The position numbers and the translations under genes are program-made. A model generated the notes under the pieces. The model ran no database searches, had not been told where the DNA came from, and saw only the letters and a program-made list of their open reading frames with translations. A stretch of 64,000 nt of DNA from Mytilus trossulus (Eukaryota; Mollusca; Bivalvia; Mytilida; Mytilidae). The stretch is taken from positions 29,427,578-29,491,577 of the forward strand of contig NC_086378.1 in NCBI RefSeq assembly GCF_036588685.1, read 5' to 3'. Positions 14,001 to 25,894 of this stretch are shown here, piece by piece; positions within the stretch are counted from its first letter, which is position 1, and every line of letters begins with the position of its first letter.

Positions 14001-17000
14001 AGTAATGGTCCTTGGGCAGCCATGTTAGATTTGCCGGTATATAAGCCGTTTCACTTGTTTCTCGCACGAATAGGCATACGCAGTTCACATGACCGGCGCA
14101 TGACCGGCTAAGTAGAAACAAGTGCACCCGTTGTCTCTTTGACACATTCCCCATTTCCATTCTCAATTTTAGCTAAACAGTACAAAGTGGTACAATCATT
14201 TTAAAAGAAAGATAATTCAATCACTGAAAGTGCATTCATACAAAAGAATGTTAGTTCCACTTTTATCTATAAAGCACACTTCTGATTTTCTGACCACAGA
14301 CATACTAGATACGAAAAGGAACACACAAAATTTTTACACAATGCATTGTTGTCATGAATAGCACATGCATTGCATTTGTTTATAAATTTATAATATTTGA
14401 ACGCATGGCAATGACTGTCAGCCTATCAAAATTAGAGATTCTTATGAAAAGTCAATGTAAAATAATTATTCCAAAATAAGATTTTATTTTTTTCTATTTA
14501 TAGCACAACATACAGTTAGATAGAGTAGATGATGCCATCAGAGATTTAGAGTTTGCTGTATCTAAATGTCCAACTTTTGCAGCATCACATGTACAAAAAT
14601 CATTTGCTGGTAAGCTATATTTATTGTCTGTTTTATTCATGTGGTAAGAAAAAGTCAGTTAAGGTGGTATCCAACACCTTCACTAAAATTAATTTGGCTC
14701 GTTTAATTTTCATAAAAGTTTGATAAAGTATTTACTTTAACCCTTTGACAAAAATATAAAAATTTCAAAAAATTTGAACCAACCGTCTTATCAGAAAAAT
14801 TACACTGGTTATATAGCAGTTTGACAAACACTCATTTTGATCATTGAGAAGATTGATATTCCCATAACACAGTGTAATTAAAATGTTTAGCTGATTTTAT
14901 AGAGTTATCTCCCTGTAGTGTTAGTTACCACCTTAAACTAGTTTTTAGAAAAGATCAAAACACAATTTGATCAGAAAGTGACAGTCTCGTTGCTACTTTC
15001 ATTGAACACTTCTAAGGCAAAATTTAACTAAATACATGAAATAGGATATTAAATGTCTATGCAAAACAAATTTCAAATAAATGGGATGTTTAAAAAAATA
15101 TATATGTATGCTTAAAAATAGGACATGCATGTTGTTGAATAATAAATATTGCATTTGAATGCTGCATTAAAATTTGATTTGATATATTAATAGTATAGAA
15201 TAAGTTTTACCATTATCTCCCCACATGGGATTGTGTTATATTAAATGATGTTCATTGGTGAAATGTAAAACAGGTTTTTCATAAATGAAGATAAACAATA
15301 CACTAACATTAAGGGAGTTTAAGCAGGCCTGGAAGATTGGTTTTGAAATACAAACACTTAAAACATTTTAAAACATCATATATTTTGTTAGATGAATGTT
15401 TTAAAATTATATACAGAAAAATAGGGTATTTTGGTGGAGGGATAAGTTGGGATTTGTAATGCCCTGACTAGGCAAGAGCTTGAGACAAACATCTGAAGAA
15501 AAAAAATATTTTAAAAACAAAGATAGAATAAAAAAGCAAAGAAAAGTAATGTAATTGAATTTATAAAATTAATATTAAAACTTGCATTTCTAATTGCAGA
15601 GCACAGAAAGTCAGCTGAAATGATAGCTAATTCAGGTGCCAAAATTCCTTTACCTCAAACTGTGATAGATTCGTATAAAAATAATGTTACCATGTTCCCT
15701 GATAATGGAGATGCTAGAGCATTATATGCACAGGTAATATGATAGGGATACAGTTGTTAATGTATAATTAGGAACATTTCTGTTTATCTCCCTTGGTATC
15801 AATTGTATTTTTATGCATGTCAATTTTACTGAATTTCAAATTCTGATATTTGGTTTTATGACTTGTATGTAAATGTTTTGCAGAGTTTCACCTTTTGCAA
15901 AATTATGTTCGAAATATTGTCATACCTAGAACTTGTTTATCTTAATAAATGATTTTAGATAGAACACTTATCACATGTAGTTAAAAGGAGCCAAGATTCT
16001 CCAAATACTATACAAACACAAAAGTTTCTCATTACCTTGGAAATATGTATAAAGCACAAAGAAGTCTGGAGCAGATATTCGAAAATCCTGAATTCAATAA
16101 ATAACACAAATAAAACAGCTTTGTAATGATGTATTTTTATATTGAAAGAAAAATGTATCTGCTGTAAATGAAATACATTTTGATTTATTCAACACTTGAG
16201 CTGTCAGAATACACATTATGTATCAGACTTTATCATCTACTTAGACTAAATGACATAAGATTTTTACTGTATGATAATAGCATTAAATTAATGTAAATTC
16301 CATATTTTTCTAATTGGTGCTTAGCGGGCTGATACGAAAAGTTTATCACATGCTTCGAGTGTTATCACATACCTTTCCATAACGTTATCGCATGGCATTC
16401 TGGTGAAACTCTGCAAATTCCGGAAAATACACCTCAATGCTACGTTTTCACTGAAAAACATTACAAAGTAGTGTACAAAACAATCATTTGGATACTGAAA
16501 AGTATATTTTGTAAAATAATTTAAAAAAAACAAACAAAAAAACAAAAAAAAAACAATCAAACTATTAAATAAATGCATTTTTGTCGATCCTGCAACTTTT
16601 GTTGCAGAAAGCTCGACATAGGGATAGTGATCCGTTGGCTACGGCGGCGGCGGTGTTAGCTCACTTCTTAAAAGCTTTATATATTAGCAGGTGGAAGACC
16701 TGGATGCTTCATACTTTGTATATAGATGCCTCATGTTACAAAGTTTCCGTCAGTCACATGTCCAATGTCCTTGACCTCATTTTCATGGTTCAGTGACCAC
16801 AGGAAAAAAAGTTCAGATTTTTTTGTAATGTTGAATTCTCTCTTATTATAAGTATTAGGATTACTATATTTGGTATGTGCGTGGTCCTCATGCCTGTCAC
16901 AGTGTTCTCCCCAGGATTTTTTGAAGGCGCAAAATTCAAGGGCGCGTAACTCTTTTTTTTTAGATTGAACTTGTGTGATCTGAAGCAATCAGTTATAAAT

Positions 17001-20000
17001 CATGACATGCTATATGAGTAATAATGTTTTGTGTTATGTGTTTAATAATGCAGAGTATAAAGTACAAGAATGTATATGAAATAAAATGATTTTAAACACA
17101 AAAGTTATTCATATTCAGTCAATTATAAAAGAAGTCAAAATATAAATATTCATCTCTATACTCTCTGCTCCTTCTAGGGATTATATTGTTTCAAGATAGT
17201 GTTATTTTGTTGTACAGTCTGTTCCTCAATTTTGCCTTTATCCTCTTTTAATAGGGTTGAAAATCCCCTCTTACAACAAATGTACAATAACTTTTGCTTA
17301 TACCCCCTTTAACATATATAAGCTATGAATAGCTCAGACAGCCATGTTATTGAAACCAGAGACAGGTGCTTGCTGTTATCACTTGCTAAAACTTTAGCTC
17401 GGTTGGTAGGAGAAGCAATGACATCTGCTTATACTGTCAGTGTAGAGGAAGGTGTATTCCCCCTTTTATTAGAAGTCATTTGGTTGAGAAAAAAAACCTA
17501 TTTCCATCATCTGCCTTTAGCTTAGAAGTCAACCCTTTGTTACTAGCAGAGAACATGTTCATTCAGAATTAATAAAATTGTTAACGTTTAAGATACTTGG
17601 CATACAACTTTTAAAAACAAAAATGTTTTAATGAACAGCCGACTAGTTTCCGTAGTTTGACATTACTCCTTCCGTGTGTTTTATTCTTACACCCTATCTT
17701 TGGCAGGTAAATATAAACGAAACTTTACAAATTCGTTAAAGTTAAAAGCATGTCATTTTTCATATTGCATGTATTATCAGCCCTCCATCAATATCAGCCC
17801 TTGAGCCATGTGGCTCTTGGGCTGATATTGAACCTAGGACTGATAATACATGTGATATGAAAAATGCCATGTAATAATCTTATATTATATATAGGTATAT
17901 GTTATATATCCTGACATAAAGCTATTTTCTATTAAGTGTTAATTTTCAGTTCAAATGAACAAAATTTAAAACTTTTTTTATATACTTTAGGCCTTGACAG
18001 ATGCAGGTAAATTTGATGAGGCCGATAGAGAGTTTGAAAAAGCAATCAAATTAGAACCCGATAATGCCACAGCAATGGTACATAGAGGGTATGTAAATGT
18101 TCTAATAGTAAAATTATAATGCATCCATACTGTAATTTAAAAAAAAGAGTAGGTTATTAACTGAAAATGTTTTTAATTATAACTAGATGTTAGATTTGCA
18201 GCTATAAAATAAAATTGAGAATGGAAATGGAGAATGTGTCAAAGACACAACAACCCGACCATAGCACAGACAAAGTTCAATTTTACAGCACTTCATGAGT
18301 ACACATATATAATCATTTATATATAATTGTTTTTTGTTGATTTGTTGCATGATTGAAGTATTCTAGAGGTTTATCATAGATTCAAATAGGACAAATTCAC
18401 TTATTCTCAAGTCAATTTCAAATCAGTTTTGTCTTGATAAAAGAAAAGATAAACTTAAAAATTGACAAGAAGAAGTATTGCTAGTATATGAAATTACATT
18501 TATCAAATATAAATGCAGCATGTAAGTGCTTGTAAAAATGTTAGACTAAGCAGTCTGTGACGATAAGCGGATCCCAGAGGCCCCAGTCTAGTAAAAATCT
18601 AACAGGACTTGTGCAGAAGCAGTGGTGATTGCCTGACTGGTCTAATGACATCTGAAATCCTTTTTAAAATTGTAGCCGGTATTTTATTGCATCTATGAGA
18701 ACAATTTACAAATTTACCCGACCTTGTTTTCATCTGTTTTCTGGTTTCCCTATTTTATTATATACGTTTTTCACCCTTCTCTTATCAAAGGAAACCAGTT
18801 GTCAATGTGATATAACTAAATAACCAACGAAATCAAGACACAAAAATGTAACCTCAGAATGCAGGATTTGTTGAATATTCCAAAATTGTCTATTCTTTTG
18901 TAGGTTGTTACAGTTACAATGGAAACAAGATGTTGAAGAAGCTATAAAAAACATAAACCAAGCTATTGATGTAGATAATAAATGTGAATATGCATATGAA
19001 GTACTGGGAACACTGGAAGTTCAAAGGTAAGGGCTATTGACACTGAATAGATAAATTATGTACTGGGAACACTTGAAGTAAAGTTCAAGTTATTTTCACT
19101 GAATAGGGATATATATGAAGTACTGGGGACGCTGGAAGCTCAAAGGTAAGGGTTATTGTCACTGAATAGGGATATGAAGTACTGGGGACACTGGAAGTTC
19201 AAAGGTAAGGGCTATTGTCACTAAATAGGGATATGAAGTACTGGGAACACTGGAAGTTCAAAGATAAGGGTGATTGTCTCTGAAAAGTATATGAATTAGT
19301 GGGAACTGAATACGCATATGAAGTACTAGGGACACTGGAATTTCAAAGGTAAGGGCTATTGTTACTAAATATGAATATGAAGTACTTTGAAACACTTGAA
19401 GTTTAAAAGAAGGGTTATTGTAACTGAATAGATACATGTATTTAAGAACTGAGATTATTGGAAGTTCAAAGGTAAGGGTTATTGTCACTAAATAGGTATA
19501 AGAAGTACTGTTATCGCGATGTAGTCACAGGAATTTGGCAGTTCAAAAGTTGTAACTATTGCATGTACTGGGAATTTATTATTATTCCTTGGATACCAAT
19601 GTTCGTGGATTCTATGGGTACAGAGGAACCACAAATTTAAATGATCAACTAATTACAAATTTTTTAAAGGAATGTATGCTGTCTGCCAAAACAACGAAAT
19701 TAAATTCCTTTTTCTCAAACCATGAAAATTGGTAACCACCAACATTAATGAATTCACAGTAACTAAAGATATGTTTTGTTAGATGCTAAACAAATGTGAA
19801 TATATGAACTGAAATGTCTTTAACAAAAAATGTGAACTAACAACATTTAATTGAACTATCTCAAAATTCTTAAGCTTGTGCAATCCACAGCAAAATGAAG
19901 ATCAAGATTTTTAATAAAATCCAAAATGAAATAGTATTCCAGGATAATTTAACTTAGTCTAGCTTCAAAACATCTGTACAATGAACTAACATATAATGTA

Positions 20001-20205
20001 TAATTGTAAATGCTTTACTTTGCTTTGTTTTAGATCAAACATGCAGAAAGCTATGGACTTGTTCCAGAAAGCAATACATTTATCCAGAACTGAATCTGAG
20101 ATGGCACATCTGTATTCATTACTAGATGCTGCACATGCTCAGTTGAAGGTTGCAAAAAATTTAGGAATCACATTACCTGGCCCTATGGGTATGGGAATGC
20201 CATAA
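5092..20205 (+). CDS. TOMM70: TOM70 mitochondrial import receptor, 12 coding exons, 590 aa
   Basis: Outer-membrane TPR receptor that takes Hsp70/Hsp90-bound preproteins (carrier proteins and others) and passes them to the TOM channel. Coding exons: 5092-5331, 7617-7796, 8651-8777, 9367-9476, 10730-10872, 11827-12031, 12748-12882, 14504-14609, 15600-15733, 17991-18088, 18904-19026, 20034-20205. All introns are GT-AG and all phases join. Residues 18-41 form an N-terminal membrane anchor followed by a basic stretch (YKRRKNKK), as expected for a signal-anchored receptor facing the cytosol. Residues 84-175 form the clamp TPRs: N96 in KNKGNKYF, N132 in FYHNRAAAYEKL, K162 and R166 match the dicarboxylate clamp that binds EEVD tails. 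CILEGFQNPKSL, RATFYFLGG, DNADIYHHRG and the C-terminal EMAHLYSLLDAAHAQ are family signatures. Human TOMM70 is 608 aa, also with 12 exons. The start is in good context (CAAAATGG). The region after residue 240 (acidic linker) is poorly conserved, as usual. Confidence 0.97.
5865..6330. repeat. Imperfect foldback repeat
   Basis: Lies in TOMM70 intron 1. The left half is rich in GGTCGTAGT / AGTAAGAAGAGC motifs, the right half in CACTACG / ACGACC. Blocks such as CTGTGGTGTGGACATGG (about 6008) and CCATGACCACACCACGA (about 6215) pair with each other. No coding content. Confidence 0.55.
6830..7290 (+). repeat. Dispersed bivalve repeat with two internal half-units
   Basis: Lies in TOMM70 intron 1. A block of about 170 bases (GTTTTTGATGAAG(C/T)TGAAGTCCAATCAACTTG ... 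ATGGTATGATCTTTCT ... AAATTAGA) occurs twice in tandem. An inverted fragment lies near 1.8 kb. Confidence 0.6.
9728..10117. mobile_element. MITE with about 60-base terminal inverted repeats
   Basis: Lies in TOMM70 intron 4. The left arm starts AGACCACTTTCGAGTTCATC (9728), and the right arm is its inverse ending at 10117, with further pairing through GTCAATTAT(A/G)C(G/A)CGCCTTTAT. The target duplication is unclear. No ORF. Confidence 0.8.
10201..10230. repeat. Poly-G tract
   Basis: A run of about 24-28 G with flanking TGG. Length is prone to sequencing and assembly error. Confidence 0.9.
10930..11390. repeat. Dispersed repeat in TOMM70 intron 5
   Basis: Segments such as GATTATCATTGGTCATCTCA and TCTCGTTGAGATAATCAACG match a repeat I associate with bivalve introns. 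Ends are uncertain and there is no coding capacity. Confidence 0.35.
13158..14170 (+). mobile_element. Penelope-like 3' tail fragment split by an insertion
   Basis: 13158-13219 (GAAGACCTGTTGGTGACCTT ... TTTGGTCGGGTCGTTG) continues at about 14129-14170 (CGTTGTCTCTTTGACACATT ... TCTCAATTTTA). The intact equivalent is at 59155-59265. The two halves share CGTTG at the break. Confidence 0.75.
13220..14128. mobile_element. TIR element nested in the Penelope-like tail, about 908 bases
   Basis: Ends are GGTGGGACTTGTTTCTA and TAGAAACAAGTGCACC, inverse of each other with two mismatches, flanked by CGTTG on both sides. Inside are palindromic CGGCTTACGCCG modules and, at 13713-13876 (minus), a fragment of the repeat seen also at 27865-28095 and 61270-61560. 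Confidence 0.7.
14659..14936. mobile_element. MITE with TTAAGGTGGTA ends, 278 bases
   Basis: Lies in TOMM70 intron 8. The left end TTAAGGTGGTATCCAACAC (14659-14677) and the inverse of the right end (14918-14936) differ at two bases. A short form common in bivalve introns, by memory. Confidence 0.8.
16720..16965 (+). repeat. Dispersed repeat fragment
   Basis: Lies in TOMM70 intron 9. Shares CATTTTCATGGTTCAGTGAC, the AAAAAAAGT(T)CAGATTTTTT block and TTGGTATGTGCGT with 40560-40720. Its end, TGTTCTCCCCAGGATTTTT, recurs at 33165. Confidence 0.6.
17749..17871. repeat. Hairpin element with GGGCTGATATTG core
   Basis: Lies in TOMM70 intron 9. Arms 17749-17800 and 17819-17871 are near-perfect inverse copies around an 18-base loop (itself partly paired, GAGCCATGTGGCTC). 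It shares its core with the hairpin at 25397-25540. Confidence 0.85.
18200..18290 (-). repeat. Penelope-like 3' tail fragment
   Basis: Lies in TOMM70 intron 10. AAATTGAGAATGGAAATGG ... CAACAACCCGACCATAG is the inverse of the terminal part of the tail at 59200-59265. Confidence 0.7.
18995..19500 (+). repeat. Minisatellite grown from TOMM70 exon 11 end and its donor
   Basis: The last bases of exon 11 plus the donor (GAAGTACTGGGAACACTGG then AAGTTCAAAG|GTAAGGGCTATTG) recur about nine times in units of about 50-60 bases through the start of intron 11. At least four downstream copies keep an intact CAAAGGTAAGG donor-like site. Confidence 0.9.
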
Positions 20206-22500
20206 ATGTAAAAGAAACCAGAGTTTGTGTGAATCATGAATCAAACATTTAGAAAGATCTTATGATAAACAGAAAGAAATTCTTAAAGAACTTAAAGTGA
20301 TTTTGTGTTTCGTTATTTATTAGAATGACAGTTTGAAAATAACAGCAAGTTTGAAATGTATGTTTTGCAGATGATAAAAAAAACAGGATTGAAGGACTAA
20401 ACTGAATAAAAGGATATTTTTGCTTGGGGTTTACTTTGCCACGTTTTGGGATTAATGAAGAGAAAATTATAATTATCCCCCCACATATATAAATTTAATC
20501 TTAAAAGAAGTTAAAATTAAAACACAAAAGGAAAATAATACATTGCAAATAGATTTGGCTTTTGAATCACAAGATTTAAACTCTGTGAAAAAAAAACATT
20601 TTACAGTGCATGCTAGTTATATTTGTTTATAAACAGAAAGCTGTCAGAATTGAATTATAATGAACTTTACATGCATACAAATTGACAAATAGTAGTAATT
20701 ATTTATAAGTACTGTATTAGTTTTATGTGATATTTCTTGATATACATTTCAGATGGCTTAAAATCATTTGATCTGTGTGAAATATAGTGCTAATAGGCCT
20801 AAATCTAAATTCTGTGTGATTTTATGAAATATACATCTCTGATGGGCCAAAATTTATAGACAGGTTTCTTTGTACTTTTGTTATTATAGTTTAATAGAAA
20901 GACAAAACACAAGGTTAAGAGGACCAATAGCTTAATCAAGTAAAATATTTAAAAAAAAAATAAGGATAGATTATTGATGTATTGTTTTTTTCTAAGATGT
21001 GTTAGAAGGGGATTGTCCTCTCGTTTTGTTGTTAAACATATAATAAGTAGTATCAGATTTTAAAATGTGTGGCCATTTAAGATGGTCAACAAGCTGATAG
21101 ATTTTACTTCAAATTGTAATTATATACAGAAATGCTGTTTGTTTATTCCATTTATCTGTAGAAACTTAATGTTTTATTTTGGGGTACATGTAATTTAAAA
21201 GAAAATAACTCAGAAAACATTGATTTATGTAAACATTCAAGAGATCATTTATGAGGGGGAAAACAGCTTGTAAGATATGGATTTATCATAGATTTTACAT
21301 TTGTACCGTAAATCTATCGCTTCCATCATAATACAATGTATTGCATTAAAATGAGTTCACTGAATATTGTGTAAACAAAATATGATATTTCAGCATGGTC
21401 TTGTTGTTAATGATTGTCTTTGATTTGTAAATATAAAATGTTTTTTTCTACATTATTATTTTCTCTATGGGATTGATCCATTTAGTCAAATATCTGAGAG
21501 TAAATAGTCGTCCATTCATAAATGCAATTAAAACAATAGGCAAATGCTTTTCTGAAAAATAATCACTTTAGATGTGTTATCAGATGAGCCATGTATGTTT
21601 AATAATGAATTCACTTGTACACAATGTATAAGCTTGTTGTGTGAATCTTAATGGCGTCCAATGCTATATATAATAAAATGTGATTATAGCTGTGTGTTTG
21701 CAGTTAAGGTAGCTGGGGTGTCTGTGTTAAAGTACTTTGAAATTTCATTATGAAAACTGGGGGTCACACACCTTGTTTTTCATTAGAATACATTGAAATA
21801 AACAAAATCATAGTTATATGATATATGATATGAAGGGGAAACTTATTTTTTTATTAATGAATGAACATTATTACAAATTGTTCTTTCAATGTCAATATAA
21901 TAATCTACCCTTGGTCGCAAGGCCCTTTTTATTTGACCCCACCATGCATACATTTTTAATAGATTTTTCTTATAATTTGATCAAGCAATGATTTGAAATA
22001 ACCACCACCACGCAAATTTTAATAAAAGTGCATTCTGACCGCCCAATCCCCCCCCCCCCCTCTTAGACAATTAATTCTGGAAAAGACCTCATCTACATAT
22101 TCTCAAACAGTTATATAATAGTAATGTTTAATACCAAATTGTAACCATTTTGAAAACCTTATTTAAGTTTTTATAATGTTATATTATATCAGTCTAAATA
22201 AAATTAATGGTACATCTTTAACTTACCCCCTTTATCAGATATGCCAGGCATGGGAGACCAATAAAAGATGCAATTTTGATTAGATTGTTATTTATGATTA
22301 TTTTGCATTGACTTGTTATATGTTTGAGAAATATTTTGTTTTTATTTGTGTGTATGAAATATTTGTATATTAGAAGTGAAGTTGATACCAGGATTATACA
22401 GATGTGTTTAAACATGCTGATGTTGCACTTATTAAAGATTTGTTGTAGCTTTGTTACATTTGTTGTTCTTAATTTTTAGTAAAATGAATGGTAAAGTATA
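20206..22500 (+). other. TOMM70 3' UTR and downstream flank
   Basis: No further ORF of note. AATAAA hexamers occur at 21672-21677 (followed by a GT-rich stretch), 21797-21802 and about 22197, so the transcript probably ends near 21.7-22.2 kb. A C-homopolymer lies near 22048. No other feature recognised. Confidence 0.4.
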
Positions 22501-23282
22501 TATATATATATAATGACTGAATAAATACCGGTAGTCAAATTAATCTTACACAGCGATGGATCATGTAATATGATTCTGTACACTACAAAATTTAATATAT
22601 AACAAGTCAAAAGGGGTAAAACATCACCATTAAATAACTATAAGATGAACAAATATTACATATTTCGGATAACAGATACCCTTCTTGGGTAATAGCACGA
22701 TGTCAAATGAATCATGTAATTTATATTCAAATTGAGACACTATTAAAATCTTGAACATTTATACAATTTACGTAGACACCAAATACAATGGTACAATTTT
22801 AAAATTTCCAAACATGGCGCAAAAATTACAAAGATATGCCAAATAAAAATAGTTATTTGCGATGTGAACTGGCACAACTCTAAATTTCCAAAGGTTATGA
22901 CAGTTTAGATGTGATAACTGCATGGATGGCAGTTCTAAAACCAAAAAATAAAAAAATGTCCTAACTGATCCCAGTTGGTATAATATTTCAAATTTGACAA
23001 CGGTAGGGCAATTGCAACAGAAACTATTCATTTTTTTGTTTGAGAACTGCCCTATGCAATGACATATTTATGTGAATTTTTGTCTGCAGTTTAAATGGAC
23101 CGTATAAAACTTGGCCCATTTTGAAGTATGTCTTTGTTTGTTTGTTATTTCTTTGTTTAAAACAAAGATAACTTCTGTACATTATTGTGTAAACTGTATA
23201 TTAAGGAAGACTAAAAGAGAAAAACAATGATGGTATTAGACCTCTATTAGTAGTTCTGGTAAATGCCTGAGATTATCATTTA

Positions 23283-23590
23283 CAATACAATACATTTTTC
23301 AATATGATACATGTTACAATATTATACAATATAATACATTTTAAAATCTTATACAATATAATACAGTACAGTACAATACATCATACAATATAATACATTT
23401 TAAAATCTTATACAATATAATACAGTACAGTACAATACATCAAACAATATAATACAGTACAATACATCATACAATATAATACAGTACAATACATCATACA
23501 ATATAATACAGTACAATACATCATACAATATAATACAGTACAATACATTTAACAATACAAACATATTTTAAGCAAAAATACAATACAGTA
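23283..23590. repeat. Minisatellite (ATACAATATAATACAGTAC type)
   Basis: AT-rich units of about 27-30 bases, combinations of TACAATACATCATACAATA and TAATACAGTACAA. Confidence 0.9.
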
Positions 23591-23639
23591 AGATATGTTA
23601 TTCCAATTAAGACGACTGTAATCTTGTGCTTTCCTTTGG

Positions 23640-23965
23640 TATGTGAGGTTGAGGATTTGAATAAAATTGAGAAAGGAAATGGGGAATGTGTCAAAGAGAC
23701 AACAACCCGACCATAGAGCAGACAAAAGCTGAAGGCCACAAATGGGTCTTTGATGTAGCGAAAAACTCCTGCACACGTAGGTGTCCTTGACAGTTGGCCC
23801 CTAAAAAATATGTATACTAGTATGGTGATAATGGACGTCATACGAAACTCTGAATTATACACAAGAAACTAAAATTAAAAATCATACAAGACTAACAAAG
23901 GACAGAGGCTCCTGACTTGGGACAGGCACAATATTGTGTTGGGGTTAAACATTTTTATGCGAAGA
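23640..23965 (-). mobile_element. Penelope-like 3' tail fragment, inverted
   Basis: Inverse of the tail at 58980-59265: GGGGAATGTGTCAAAGAGAC, GGCCCCTAAA, AGTATGGTGATAATGGACGT, GACTAACAAAGGACAGAGGC and the GGTTAAAC end are all present in order. A diverged middle replaces the CCGCACCCGGAGGCG stretch. Confidence 0.85.
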
Positions 23966-24899
23966 ATTGCTGGGTCAAAACCAAAGACCTCAAAATTGGT
24001 ATTTGCTGCTTTTCTTTTTGGCGTACAAATTAAGGGGCGAAGACTGTTCATATTGGTATCCAGATAGGACAACATGTCATGATGCAGGTTGTTACCTTGG
24101 TGAACTAGAACCTTATTAATCCAGCTCAGCATGTTGGTCTAGTACAGGGTCAGTATTCATATTTCATTAACATGTTCTCGTCCTCAATATGCATTAAACT
24201 TGCAGCTGGACATTTAGACATCATCATCATTCTCATTAAGATCATTAACCCTGGTTATTAACAAATTATGATGGTGGAAAATTTGTTTTACCAAAATTAA
24301 GGGGTGAAAATATAACACTTTACAAATTGCCTGCATCTAAAGCAGTTTTCAGGAATAACTTCATCAGAAACACTCAAACTTAAACATTAGAAAGCCATGC
24401 ATGGATAAAGGAAGATAAACACTTCAAAAATTAAAACAATGTGTATTTATAAGACTTTTAACTCAAATGATTTGCCCTTAAATGTAGGTTATGATTATTT
24501 AAAGAATTTTACAGTTGGATTCATTTTTGACAAAATGATTAATTTGGAAAAAGGTTAAGGCTCTCAGGAGAAAATTCAAAACTTATTCTCCAAGAAAAAA
24601 GTAGCAAATTAAGAATAAGGGCACACTCACTAACAAAAGAACCTAGAAGATAACTGATATAAAAAAAAAAAAAAACTCTAGTTAAAGAAAATTGTACATG
24701 CAGGACTGTCCGTCATGTGAAAATTGATAGTGCTCTTTCTTTCTCAAGTGTCCTCACTATATCAAAACTAGAAGCACTGCTGAGCCTCGCGATATTCTGA
24801 GACTACTTATAACACATGTGTTATAGTCATTTATCATATGTTTAGTAGTAAATACAGTAGTTTTGCATATGTGATAAATAGCCTGCTGTTTAATCCATA

Positions 24900-25027
24900 T
24901 CGCGCAACTTTGATGCGCACCCTTTATCGCATACCCTTTATCACACCCCTACCCTTTATCACATACCCTTTATCTCACCCCTACCCTTTATCACACCCCT
25001 ACTTTTTTTTTTTTTTTTTTTTTTTTA
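24900..25027 (+). repeat. Short repeat TACCCTTTATCACACCCC plus poly-T
   Basis: Seven or so copies of an ACCCTTTATC(A/G)CA unit followed by a run of about 24 T. Confidence 0.85.
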
Positions 25028-25086
25028 CATAAAGTCAGTTTTTGGGGTTTTTTTTGCTTATGAAAAATTTTCCTCAATTTTTTTTA

Positions 25087-25146
25087 TGACGTCATTGTTT
25101 GGTATGTGACGTCACGAACGTTGTTTTCATATTGTATGTGACGTCA
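25087..25146. promoter_or_regulatory. Three CRE-like TGACGTCA palindromes upstream of U2AF1
   Basis: Perfect 8-mers at 25087, 25107 and 25139, about 750-800 bases before the U2AF1 start codon. A fourth is in intron 1 at 26398-26405, near CACGTG at 26461. They could be CREB/ATF sites or part of an unrecognised repeat. Confidence 0.3.
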
Positions 25147-25396
25147 AGAACGTAAAAAAAAAATCTTATTTTTTGCACACTAAATGCAACTATAAAAAAT
25201 ACAAAAATAAACAAAATATTTTTAAAACAACAGCACGTAAATTGTAAGGTAACCAAGGTGCTTCGGATTAGTAATTGAGCAGTTCTTTTTTAAGGCCATT
25301 GAAACAAGACAAAAGTAGATCTGAAGGTAACCCAGTGTTATGAATCAGAAAACAGTTCATATAATACTCTTCTGTTGAAACATATGATAAAGCGTA

Positions 25397-25540
25397 TAAT
25401 ACATGGCAAAATCCGTATCACATGCCGTATCACCCTCCACCAATATCATCCCTCGGGCCTAAAGGCCCTTCAAGGCCTTGGGCTGATATTGATGTCTCGG
25501 GATGATACGACATATGATACGGATTTTGCCATGTATTATT
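25397..25540. repeat. Hairpin element with GGGCTGATATTG core
   Basis: Outer arms ATAATACATGGCAAAATCCG (about 25397) and the inverse ending at about 25540 pair; inner arms share CAATATCA(T/G)CCC / GGGCTGATATTG and a GGCC-rich loop. Ends about 350 bases before the U2AF1 ATG. Confidence 0.85.
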
Positions 25541-25894
25541 CTCTATATATATGATAGTAGTCTCAGCCATACTGAATCAACTTTAAAGATTTGTTTTTAC
25601 AATTAGTTTATTAGTGTAATATCACACCTCTGTTGAGCTTTTTCCAATAGAAGAGAGAATACAAATTACAATTTATTTGCTCTCAAATTCTACTTCAGGA
25701 AAATTTATGTGCCTGCAAGGTTTTACTGTACTGAAGATTGAGAGCATGGTTATGCGTTATCATCATAGCTATATTTTTTGGTTATTAGGTAGACTTTTAA
25801 AAATTATCATGGTTCCCTGTTTTAAATATATGAATAGGAGCAAATGTTTAATAAAGGTTCTTCATCGATCTAACGTCAGAACCAGATATTCAAC

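Noticed and set aside
23283..23590. CRISPR-like or regulatory array
   Set aside because: Units are contiguous AT-rich minisatellite without unique spacers, in a eukaryotic genome.
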